Source: Amycolatopsis jejuensis (GTDB lineage Bacteria > Actinomycetota > Actinomycetes > Mycobacteriales > Pseudonocardiaceae). Taken from it: DNA of 42,424 nucleotides. The stretch covers positions 1-42,424 of the forward strand of contig NZ_JNYZ01000053.1 in the NCBI RefSeq assembly GCF_000717335.1. Reading direction: 5' to 3'. The position numbers and the translations under genes were made by a program. Every line of letters starts with the position of its first letter. Position 1 is the first letter of the stretch. Under the pieces are notes generated by a model, which saw nothing but the letters and a program-made list of their open reading frames with translations, made no database searches and was not told the DNA's origin. Shown here piece after piece: positions 35,433 through 42,424 of this stretch.

Positions 35433-36919
35433 GCGCGCCTCAACCCGGTGAGATCGAACGACTCGCTGACCTGGTTCTGCGCAAAACCGGTCACCTTCTT
35501 CTTCGCGACCACCACGTTCGGGAACAGGAACAGCCAGTCCGCAGCCGCGTCGGTGTTCAGGTGCCGCGCGACCTCCTTCATGTCCGCGACCTGCTCGTCG
35601 GACGTTCCGCGGTCGGCTGCGGCGAGCAGCTGCTGCACGCGCGCGCTGTCGTAACCCCAGTAGTACTTGGGTTTTCCGAACGTCGTTATGTCACGCGCCT
35701 CCACGTGCTGGATGATCGACAGGTCGTAGTCGTGATCGGTGAAGACCTGCTTGAGCCACACCGCCGGGAAATCGAGCGGTTCGATCGTGGCGGTGACCCC
35801 GACGTCGGCCAGCTGCGACTGCACCACCTGCGCCGCCGACACCGCGTACGGCAGGCTCGGAATGCGCAGCCGCAGTTTCAGGTTGGGTACCCCGGCTTCG
35901 GCGAGCAGCTGCTTCGCCTTCGCCGGGTCGTACGGGTACGCCTTCGACAGGTCCTCGTACCACGGATCGGTGGGCGGGACCATGCTGCCGATCAGCGTGC
36001 CACGGCCGTTGAACACCAGGTCCAGCACGGCTTTCCGGTCGATGGCGTAGGTGAGCGCGCGGCGTACGCGCACGTCGTTCAGCGGCGCGCGGCGATTGTT
36101 GAAGGCGAGCGTGACCTCGCTGTTCGTGGTGCCCTGCTGCACCGTGAACCGGTCGTCGCCCTGGAACTGCGGGATCGAATCGGCCGACGTGAGATTGGAG
36201 ATCACGTCGATTCCGTTGGACAGCAAGGCGTTGTTGAGCGCAGTCGGGTCGGCGAAGTACTTGAGCACCACCGTGCGGTACGCCGGTTTCCGGCCCCAGT
36301 ACTGCGGATTCTCCTTCAGCATTACGGAATCGCCCCGGCGCCGCGAGGCCACCTCGTACGGTCCGGTGCCCACCGGGTGATTGGCCAGGTCCGCAATGCC
36401 GGTGGGGCTGAACATCGCGCCGATCCGGCTGCTAAGACTGAACAGCCAGCCGTTACTGGGTTTCGACAGCACCACGCGGGCGTGGTCCGGCGCGACGACC
36501 TCGACGTGGTCGACGACGTCCATCGCCGATTTGATCGAGACGGTCCAGTCGGTTTTCACCCGCATGAGCGAAAACTGGACGTCCGAAGCGGTGAACGGGG
36601 CGCCGTTGGCGAACTTGACGCCTTGCTGGAGCTGGAAGTCGTACGTCGTCCGGTCCGGGCTGATCGTCCAGGACTTCGCGAGCAGCGGCACGATCCGGCC
36701 CTGCGGATCGAGCTTCACCAGGCCCTCGTACACGTTGTACAGCAACGCCTGCGGGATGGCCGCACCGTCGGCGTGGGTGAAGTCGAAGTTCGCGGGCTCG
36801 GCCGTGAACCCGACGGAAAGCGTGTCCGGACCTGGGGAAACGCTCGCGCTGGAACCTGCCGAGCAGCCGGAGACCACGAGCAGCAACGCGAGCGCCACCG
36901 CGGTGTTCCGGACCGTCAT
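35429..36919 (-). CDS. Oligopeptide-type ABC transporter substrate-binding lipoprotein (DppA-like)
   Basis: The 496-aa SBP family 5 protein has a lipoprotein signal (VVSGC, Cys19), so it is anchored on the outer face. Landmarks include ALLYNVYEGLVKLDPQGRIV, LAKSWTISPDRTTYDFQL, GVKFANGAPFTASDV and VRRALTYAIDRKAVLD. Substrates in this family include peptides, opines, nickel chelates and oligosaccharides; linkage to amidase and dehydrogenases suggests an amide-bearing nutrient. It is the first gene of the eight-gene operon. AGGAGGGGG precedes the ATG, directly after a 17-bp palindrome. Confidence 0.94.
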   Translation of the reverse strand: MTVRNTAVALALLLVVSGCSAGSSASVSPGPDTLSVGFTAEPANFDFTHADGAAIPQALLYNVYEGLVKLDPQGRIVPLLAKSWTISPDRTTYDFQLQQGVKFANGAPFTASDVQFSLMRVKTDWTVSIKSAMDVVDHVEVVAPDHARVVLSKPSNGWLFSLSSRIGAMFSPTGIADLANHPVGTGPYEVASRRRGDSVMLKENPQYWGRKPAYRTVVLKYFADPTALNNALLSNGIDVISNLTSADSIPQFQGDDRFTVQQGTTNSEVTLAFNNRRAPLNDVRVRRALTYAIDRKAVLDLVFNGRGTLIGSMVPPTDPWYEDLSKAYPYDPAKAKQLLAEAGVPNLKLRLRIPSLPYAVSAAQVVQSQLADVGVTATIEPLDFPAVWLKQVFTDHDYDLSIIQHVEARDITTFGKPKYYWGYDSARVQQLLAAADRGTSDEQVADMKEVARHLNTDAAADWLFLFPNVVVAKKKVTGFAQNQVSESFDLTGLRRA

Positions 36920-36926
36920 TCCCCCT

Positions 36927-36965
36927 CCTGCGCCGTTACACTGATCGCCAGTGTAACGGCGCAGG
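36927..36965 (-). promoter_or_regulatory. 17-bp perfect palindrome at head of the dpp-amidase operon
   Basis: Arms 36927-36943 and 36949-36965 pair perfectly over 17 bp around the spacer ATCGC. The palindrome ends 7 bp before the dppA-like ATG and touches its ribosome-binding site, and starts 5 bp after the sortase stop. On the minus strand it contains TTACACT (TAnnnT -10 consensus). It may be an operator over the promoter, the sortase terminator, or an RNA hairpin gating translation. Confidence 0.8.
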
Positions 36966-36970
36966 CTACC

Positions 36971-37564
36971 TCACGAGACGAGGTTGGCGTACACCACGAT
37001 GTTGTCCTTGTAGCTGTGCTCGGCGTGGTCGAACACGCCACCGCAGGTGATGAGGCGCAGCTGCGGTTTGTCCGTGTTGCCGAACACCGCCTGCGTCGGG
37101 AACGTGTCCTTCGGGACCTGGTCCTTGTGGTCCACCACGAACTTCAGCTTCTTGCCGTCGCTGCGTTCGATGTCGACCTCGTCGCCCGGGTTCACGTCCT
37201 TGAGCTTGTAGAAGATGCCCGGCTGGTGGTTGCCGTCGACGTGGCCGAGCACGATCGCCGGCCCGACGTCGCCCGGCACCGGGGACAGCCGGTACCACGC
37301 GGCCTGCATCGGCGTCTTCACCGACGGCACCGAAATCTGCCCGTCCTTGCCCGGCAGCACGGTGATCAGCGACGATTTCGCGCCGATCTTCGGGATTTCG
37401 ACCGACGTCGGCCGCAGCCCGGTGAACGGCTTGGTGACCGGAACCGGCGCACTGGCCTGCGGCTGCGCGGCCGGTGCCGGGTCGCCGGAACCGCAGGCGC
37501 TCAGCGTGAGGGAAAGGAGCAGGGCGCCGGTGACCGCGGCGCCCTGCCCGAGCTTCCTGCCCAT
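36971..37564 (-). CDS. Class F sortase
   Basis: The 197-aa protein has an N-terminal lipoprotein-like membrane anchor (LSAC at about 21-24) and a sortase domain: PVSVEIPKIG-like start (TSVEIPKIGAKSS), catalytic His108 in VLGHVDG and Cys174 in LITCGG. In the last strand, where other sortases carry the active-site arginine, I read HSYKDNIVVYA with lysine. It acts outside the membrane as a transpeptidase. It overlaps the upstream secreted-protein gene by TGATG, making that protein its likely partner or substrate. Confidence 0.9.
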   Translation of the reverse strand: MGRKLGQGAAVTGALLLSLTLSACGSGDPAPAAQPQASAPVPVTKPFTGLRPTSVEIPKIGAKSSLITVLPGKDGQISVPSVKTPMQAAWYRLSPVPGDVGPAIVLGHVDGNHQPGIFYKLKDVNPGDEVDIERSDGKKLKFVVDHKDQVPKDTFPTQAVFGNTDKPQLRLITCGGVFDHAEHSYKDNIVVYANLVS

Positions 37565-38265
37565 CAGGCGGCCATGCCCCCGAAGCCGGTCTCGACGCCG
37601 CGCTTCGGCGTGTACTTGACCTGCGAGTCGCCGTGGCCACCCGTGGTGCCCGCGGAACCCGAGCCCGCACCACCGGCCGGCGGAACGTGCTCGCCCGTCG
37701 ACGGCTTGCCGGCGCAGGTCCAGTCGGCGTAAACGCCGCCGGCCTCGAAGGAAACGCCCTCGTGCCGCTTCACGAGCCACAGCCAGTAACGGCCGTCGGT
37801 CTCGTCCTGGTGCGGACCCTCGACGAGGTCGAAGTCCTTCGAGCGCAGCCCGGTCGGCTCACCCGCGGCGCACGCGATCATCACGACACCCAGGCCTCCG
37901 TCGAGGTCGACGCCATACGCGGTGTCGTCCTCGTACGGAGGCTCCTGAGGGGCGGAGGTCTCGGAGCTGCGCGTGGTGGTGGTCGGTTTGCCGGTTTCGG
38001 TCGGCTTGCCCGAAGTCGAGGTCTGACCCGGCTGCGCCGTCGTGGTCTCCGGCGCCGAAGTCTTGGTGTCCGAAGTGGACTGAGAGGTCGGGGGCGCGGT
38101 CTGCGTGGCCGTCGCCGTCTCCGACGCGGGCGGAGCGGTGGTGGTAGCCGCTGCCGAGGTGGACGAGGAGGTTTCCCCTTCCGCGTTCGCGGTCGGCGTG
38201 ACGGCAAGGCTGATCAGGGCGCCCGCGAGCACTGCGCCCGCGAGTCTGCCCAGGGTCTTCTTCAA
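37564..38265 (-). CDS. Secreted Ser/Thr-stalk protein, likely sortase partner
   Basis: A 233-aa exported protein: signal peptide (1-28, ending TANA), a Ser/Thr/Pro-rich stalk (about 29-110) and a small folded region (about 112-186) with two cysteines (Cys132 and Cys184) that may form a disulphide and a YWLWLVKRHEG strand. A Gly/Ser-rich linker leads to the C-terminus KRGVETGFGGMAA. There is no LPXTG motif, terminal membrane helix or basic tail, so if it is a sortase substrate the signal is non-canonical. It starts at TTG (38265) behind GAGGGG. No enzyme family recognised. Confidence 0.8.
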   Translation of the reverse strand: MKKTLGRLAGAVLAGALISLAVTPTANAEGETSSSTSAAATTTAPPASETATATQTAPPTSQSTSDTKTSAPETTTAQPGQTSTSGKPTETGKPTTTTRSSETSAPQEPPYEDDTAYGVDLDGGLGVVMIACAAGEPTGLRSKDFDLVEGPHQDETDGRYWLWLVKRHEGVSFEAGGVYADWTCAGKPSTGEHVPPAGGAGSGSAGTTGGHGDSQVKYTPKRGVETGFGGMAA

Positions 38266-38501
38266 GATGGTTTACCCCTCTGGGAAAAGCGCGATGACCC
38301 CCACCGCGCTCGCTGATCCTGCCGGAGGATCAGACCACCGGATAACCCTTTTGGGGGTGATAAACGGCACTGGGAAAAACGGTAACGAACCACTCCCGTG
38401 GACCGATGATTCCGGTCTGCTGCGGGGAAACCGGCGAGCCGTGCCCATACCGTAACACTTGCCGGGCAACCCGCGAAGCCCTCGTGGGAAACTGGCGGAA
38501 A
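38266..38501 (-). promoter_or_regulatory. Control region of the sortase locus
   Basis: It holds a near-palindrome ATAACCC-tttttg-like spacer-GGGTGAT (38342-38348 and 38355-38361, one mismatch) and an 8-bp perfect hairpin CTGATCCT/AGGATCAG (38313-38320 and 38326-38333, loop GCCGG) in the probable 5' leader. TACCGT-like -10 candidates lie near 38380 on the minus strand. I found no match to a riboswitch consensus that I know. Confidence 0.45.
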
Positions 38502-39533
38502 TCAACCCAGCGCAGTCAGCAAATCCCGCCACAGGTCTTCGGGATCCTCGAGCCCGACGGAAAACCGGATCAACCCCGGCGGCACGCGCTCCTCGCCCGG
38601 CAGCCACGCACGCCGCTCCATCAGGCTTTCCACTCCACCGAGGCTCGTCGCCGGCCGGATCAGCCGGACCGCCGCGCACACTGTGTCTGCGGTATCTGCG
38701 TCAGCCACTTCGAACGCCACCATCATCCCGAAACCCGGGTAGCGAACCTTTGTTACCGCCGGGTGTTCCGACAACCGGGACGCCAACAGTGCCGCCGTAC
38801 GCGTTTGCTCAGCAAGGCGTACCGGAAGCGTGCGCAACCCACGCAACGCAAGCCAAGCTTCAAGCGCCCCCGGCGTCGCACCTACGCGAGCCCGCGCCGC
38901 ACGAAGCTCGCCGACAATCACTTCGTCGCGCGCAACCGCAACGCCCAACAGAAGGTCACTGTGCCCACCAATCAGCTTCGTCGCACTGTGCACGACAATG
39001 TCCGCACCGAGTGACAGTGGTTGCTGATACAGCGAAGTCGCGAAGGTGTTGTCGACGACCACGCGCCCCCGCGTACCGCGCGCAATGGTCTCGATGTCCA
39101 TGACGTCAAGCGTCGGATTGGTGGGCGATTCGAGCCACAGTAGGTCAGCGTCGCAGTCAAGCCATGCCTTGGTGTCGGTCGGCTCCAACTCGGTGACGGT
39201 GAGCCGCCCGAGCTGCTGTGCATGCTTCAGCTCTCCACGCGTGACGGCGTAACTGAACGTCGGCACCGCAACCGTCGCCCCGACGGGCAACGAATCGAGT
39301 ACCGCGGACAACGTAGCCACCCCAGACGCAAAGGCGGTCGCCGTACCACCTTCAAGCGACCCGACAACCTCCTCCAGCGCAGCCCAGGTAGCCGTACCGT
39401 CGGACCGCGCGTACACCGCGTCGCCACCGGCCTCGAAGGTGCTGGTCGCAACAATCGGCGTCGTCAGCGGCTCCCCAGGCCCATGCGGCCGCCCTGCCGC
39501 AATCGCACGCGTCCGCAACGTCCAGTCATCCAT
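38502..39533 (-). CDS. Cys/Met-metabolism PLP-dependent enzyme (cystathionine gamma-lyase/synthase type)
   Basis: The 343-aa protein belongs to the Cys/Met PLP family: TPIVATSTFEAGG, TATAFASGVATLSAVLDSL, LWLESPTNPTLDVMDIE, VVDNTFATSLYQQPLSLGAD, the PLP lysine in SATKLIGGHSD, and the C-terminal LIRPATSLGGVESLMER. It is somewhat shorter than typical (about 380-400 aa). It may act as cystathionine gamma-lyase, gamma-synthase or methionine lyase; sequence alone does not decide. The ATG at 39533 lies 6 nt after a TACCGT -10 (39540-39545, minus strand), suggesting a leaderless mRNA. Confidence 0.9.
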   Translation of the reverse strand: MDDWTLRTRAIAAGRPHGPGEPLTTPIVATSTFEAGGDAVYARSDGTATWAALEEVVGSLEGGTATAFASGVATLSAVLDSLPVGATVAVPTFSYAVTRGELKHAQQLGRLTVTELEPTDTKAWLDCDADLLWLESPTNPTLDVMDIETIARGTRGRVVVDNTFATSLYQQPLSLGADIVVHSATKLIGGHSDLLLGVAVARDEVIVGELRAARARVGATPGALEAWLALRGLRTLPVRLAEQTRTAALLASRLSEHPAVTKVRYPGFGMMVAFEVADADTADTVCAAVRLIRPATSLGGVESLMERRAWLPGEERVPPGLIRFSVGLEDPEDLWRDLLTALG

Positions 39534-39590
39534 GCAGACACGGTAACTTCGCCCACGCACAACAGCACCGCGACAAACGTCACCGCCATT

Positions 39591-39611
39591 CCGTGAAGGG
39601 AACCTTCACGG
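39591..39611. repeat. GTGAAGGGAACC palindrome, half-length copy 3
   Basis: CCGTGAAGG-gaa-CCTTCACGG is a perfect 9-bp palindrome identical to the left half of the 7207-7257 copy. It lies between the divergent upstream region of the PLP-enzyme gene and the element at 39677. Confidence 0.8.
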
Positions 39612-39676
39612 ACTTCCCCCCACCACCCAACCGCAGCCGACGCACCCACCCGGACCCGGCACCCAGCCCCCGCCCT

Positions 39677-39781
39677 GCACCCCGATCCGAAGCCCCCACA
39701 CGTGCGGAGGGTGCTTGTCAAGGCATCTTTCCCGCCTTGACAAGCCATTCAGACCGTCGTGACAATCCAACTTCGGGGTGC
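39677..39781. repeat. MITE-like intergenic element, copy 2
   Basis: A 105-bp unit has the same terminal inverted repeats (GCACCCCGA 39677-39685, TCGGGGTGC 39773-39781) as the element at 364-470. Its internal hairpin (arms 39713-39724 and 39734-39745) has the identical ATCTTTCCC loop and TTGTCAAGGC core stem, but a different outer stem. It ends 31 bp from the acylase stop codon and probably serves as that gene's terminator. Confidence 0.75.
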
Positions 39782-39812
39782 CCCCACCGCAACAGCCCCC
39801 CAACACAGAACC

Positions 39813-42328
39813 TCACTGCGCATAAACCTCGAACTCATACAGCGAATACCCGTACTTCGTCCCCCGTTCCACCCCCAGCATCCGGACAAACCGAGCATCA
39901 ACGGGAGCGAACGAAACATTGTCCACCCCACCATCCCCACCCGTCACCGAAACCGCGTCACGCCAGTCCGCACCATCGGTGGACAACTGAACCCGATACC
40001 CCTTCCCATAAGCCTTCTCCCACGAAAGCACCACCCGCCCCACCTGCTGCACCGACCCGAGATCCACCGTGATCGACTGCTGATCACTCCAGTCACTGGC
40101 CCATCGGCTACCCGGATTACCGTCCACCGCATTCGACGCCGGAGAGTTGTAGAACCCAGTCTCCGCACTAGTCGCATTCACCGGCTTACCCAAAGCGAGA
40201 TTCGCGACGTTGTCACCCCGATGCGCGGGATACTCCACAACTTGCTGGAACGTCGGCCGATTCTGCGTGCTGATCTTCCCATGCGTAATCCCACCCAGAG
40301 GACGCTGAATCACTGTATCCGCACACCACTGGTCACCAGCCGAGCAGTCGCCATCACCCGGATACACCGCACTCGCCGGTTGCCCAGCAGCCGCGGTCAG
40401 CGTGTCGACCAGCACCGCACGGCAGGCAGCCAGATCACCACAGAACTGCGCACCCAACGGACCCGCAACCGGCTGCCCGAGCACCGTCCGGAGGTCCTTG
40501 CTGACATACCCCCACCAGCCATGCTGATACGCCGACCCCTGGTGCGGCTGACCGACATGCTTCCCCGGCACCTCATTCTGGAACCCGGACGGACTTTCGT
40601 TGATCTGCAGCACATTCGTCATCGCAGTGAACGCAGCATCACCCATCCCCGGCTTGAACTCCCCGGCAACGAGCAACGGCCACCACGCATCCATGATCCG
40701 GATCGCGTCAGCGTCGTTGTACACCTTGCTACCCGGCGCCGATTCGACCCGCTGATGCCCATGCTCCAGCCACGTCTTCAACTTCGCCGACGCATCCGCC
40801 GCAGCACCACTCAGCGGAGCCTTGTCGAGCACCTGCAACAGCAGCGGCAGCACCTTCTCCGCCCGCAGGTCGGCGAGTGCCGCGTCCTCCATCGCCTGGG
40901 TCAGGTTCACCCGCGTCACCTTGGTACCACTGGCAAGCAGGGCCTTGACCCGCGCGTCGAGCAGGTCGCCGCGGTGCACGGCGGACTTGTCCGCGCCACC
41001 GGACGCGTACCCGTTGGCCTGCGCGTTGTTCCAGCTGATGTAGTAATCCTGGTTCACCGACTGCGGATGCTGCGACATCGACGTGTACGAAGCCTTGTTG
41101 CCAGCCGGATTCCAGCCCTGCCAGTCGAATCCGCGGTCACCCCAGGTCGGCATCATCGGGTCCACAGTGGAATTGCGGACCGGGTTGGCGCCGGAGTTGA
41201 AGTACGCGACGTCCTTCGAATCGGCGTAGAACCAGTTGAAAGTGAAGTTGACGTCGTGCGCGGCCCGCTGGAAGTCCGCGGCGGAATGGACGAAACCGGG
41301 GTCGTTAAACTCCTGGAACCCGATCAGCGAATCGACCTCGTGGAAGTACGAAGAACGCAGCGACGAGTACGCCACCGGCTTTCCGTCCACAGCGGCCCTC
41401 GACGTCACCGGACCGTACTTCGTGCGATAGCTGCGCAAGGTGTACGACCCGGCCGCGGTACCGTCCGCCACCGTCGGCGACCAGGCGTTCTTGCGTTCCA
41501 CCTGGTCCATCGGAACGCACTTGCCTTGGTACAGATAGTAGTTCGAATCCTTGGTCGCCGGTTTACCGCTCGGGTCGCACAACGCCAGCGCAAACGTGTC
41601 GATGATATCTTGCGCGGCCGTCGTGGCACTCCACGAATAGTCCTGACCGCGGCCGAGCAATACGTACATGCTCAGCCCGGCAAACGATGCCCCCCGCGCG
41701 CTGATTCCGGGTCCCTGCAATTCCTGCAGCAACAACAACTGCGGTGCGAAATACCCGGTCTGCGGCCCGAAAACGGCAACCGGATGCCCACTGGCGGTTT
41801 TCGCCCCGGACACCACGAGCGCGTTGGACATCCCGTGCTTTTCCTTCAGCAGATTGCCGGGTAGCACGCCGTTGTCGAACATCCCGCGCGCGGGTTCCTG
41901 CTCCTTCGGCGCCGAGACTTGGACCTTCGCCGGCGACGCGGTGGACGCGGACCCGGTCGGGTCGAACACCAGCTGCTGGTTGGTCACCGAACCCGCGTCC
42001 GGCATCGCGAGCCCCTGCGGGTTCGCCGGAGTGGTGCCGTACGGGAAGTTCTGGCCGTCGTGCAGGGTTTTCACGGCCTCGGGATCATCGGCGGCCCGCA
42101 AGCTCTGCCACACCTTCTCGCCCTGCGCGACCCCGTATTTCTCCTGCAGCGCCAGCTTCGCGACGGCGTTCTGCACCTCGCCGCCACCCCCGGCGCCGAA
42201 CTGCGCGCCGACCACCGAAGCGAGCACCACGAGGTCAGTGAGCTTGAACGGGTCGATGGTGCCGGCGTTCGTGATCGCATCGACGTGCCCGGTGAGCACG
42301 TACTCGCCCGGGAAATACCGGCCATTAA
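39813..42328 (-). CDS. Penicillin acylase family protein with F5/8 type C domain, 5' end lost to IS insertion
   Basis: About 836 residues remain of an Ntn-hydrolase penicillin acylase. The reading frame shows the rear of the alpha chain, an Ala/Pro/Gln spacer, and the autocatalytic start of the beta chain, HGMSNALVVSG, whose serine (codon near 41826-41828) is the nucleophile. Further marks are GPQTGYFAPQLLLLQELQGP, GRGQDYSWSATTAAQDIID, YYISWNNAQANGY and the MEDAALADLRAEK region. The last ~135 residues form an F5/8C (discoidin-like) domain (NLALGKPVNATSAE to LYEFEVYAQ), probably a cell-wall or glycan-binding module. The N-terminal signal and first part of the alpha chain are missing: at about 42328 the sequence passes into an insertion element, so the gene is broken here. 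Confidence 0.88.
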
Positions 42329-42424
42329 GAGTTCCTAACAGAAGGTTTTGATGTGGCGGTAGCAGATCACGCATGTCGCCAGACCGAGGAACGCTTCGTG
42401 GATGTCATCGCGGCGTTCCCATCG
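42329..42424 (-). mobile_element. Right-hand fragment of an IS5-family insertion sequence
   Basis: The acylase homology stops at about 42326, and from about 42329 the sequence (GAGTTCCTAACAGAAG) runs into a transposase C-terminus. The junction base is uncertain by 2-3 bp; TTAA/TA at 42325-42328 may be the target site. The element continues beyond the window. Confidence 0.85.
42335..42424 (-). CDS. IS5-family transposase, C-terminal fragment
   Basis: On the minus strand the last ~29 codons read RWERRDDIHEAFLGLATC followed by a short tail ending HIKTFC and TAG (42335-42337). RWERRxDIHxAFLxLA is the standard C-terminal signature of IS5/IS427-type transposases of actinobacteria, just after the catalytic DDE glutamate region. 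The rest of the gene lies outside the window. Confidence 0.9.
   Translation of the reverse strand, partial: RWERRDDIHEAFLGLATCVICYRHIKTFC

Noticed and set aside
38266..38501. Possible c-di-AMP (ydaO-type) riboswitch before the sortase-substrate gene
   Set aside because: Such riboswitches precede cell-wall genes in actinobacteria, but I could not find the conserved core; only a simple hairpin and a dyad are visible.
42327..42374. Acylase start codon at 42374 (MRDLLPPHQN...)
   Set aside because: Those first ~16 codons are antisense to the IS5 transposase tail; the real acylase N-terminus is missing.

Overview
The window is about 42 kb of high-GC actinomycete DNA. GTG and TTG starts are common, start and stop codons often overlap within operons, and several genes look leaderless. 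Gene content (ProX/OpuC-type betaine uptake, YcnI-CopC-CopD, class F sortase, an NsdA-like TPR regulator, secreted penicillin acylase with an F5/8C domain) fits a Pseudonocardiaceae genome, probably Amycolatopsis; the genus is inferred, not proven. Both ends look like draft-assembly ends. Bases 1-28 are Nextera adapter sequence, and the right end runs into an IS5-type insertion sequence that interrupts the acylase gene.

Layout, left to right. 1-500: adapter, a GGGCA tandem repeat and a ~105-bp element with terminal inverted repeats and a hairpin. 501-2734: divergent TM0106/RecB-like nuclease and a DUF6474-like protein. 2792-6372: four-gene betaine/osmolyte ABC operon. 6649-9687: copper cluster (His-bearing membrane protein, YcnI, CopC, CopD). 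9869-13296: XRE-TPR regulator coupled to a phosphotransferase, diverging from two small lineage-specific genes. 13846-17803: SMI1/KNR4 protein, then an MFS transporter and GH1 beta-glucosidase facing a TetR regulator. 17903-22749: PLP amino-acid aldolase/deaminase-like enzyme, D-arabinono-1,4-lactone oxidase, a divergent PRPP synthetase, an NAD(P)-binding protein and an unknown protein. 23172-25099: a pair of CitE/malyl-CoA lyase-like enzymes.

25193-28635 is an accessory island with more A/T-containing codons in its two plus-strand genes. It encodes a three-helix membrane protein resembling SLATT/DUF4231 effectors and a TIR + P-loop STAND-like protein. The C-terminal domain of the latter, marked here by WHPRL, recurs as two stand-alone paralogues encoded divergently 75 bp away. 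This is my best candidate for an undescribed (probably defence) system.

28628-36919 (minus strand) is an eight-gene, translationally coupled operon: oligopeptide-type ABC transporter, aldehyde dehydrogenase, SDR and amidase, probably for uptake and oxidation of an amide-linked nutrient. 36971-39533 holds a class F sortase with a candidate secreted substrate and a Cys/Met-metabolism PLP enzyme. 39813-42424 is the interrupted penicillin acylase and the IS end. Three families of intergenic palindromes recur and repeatedly sit at gene 3' ends. No tRNA, rRNA or CRISPR array was seen.
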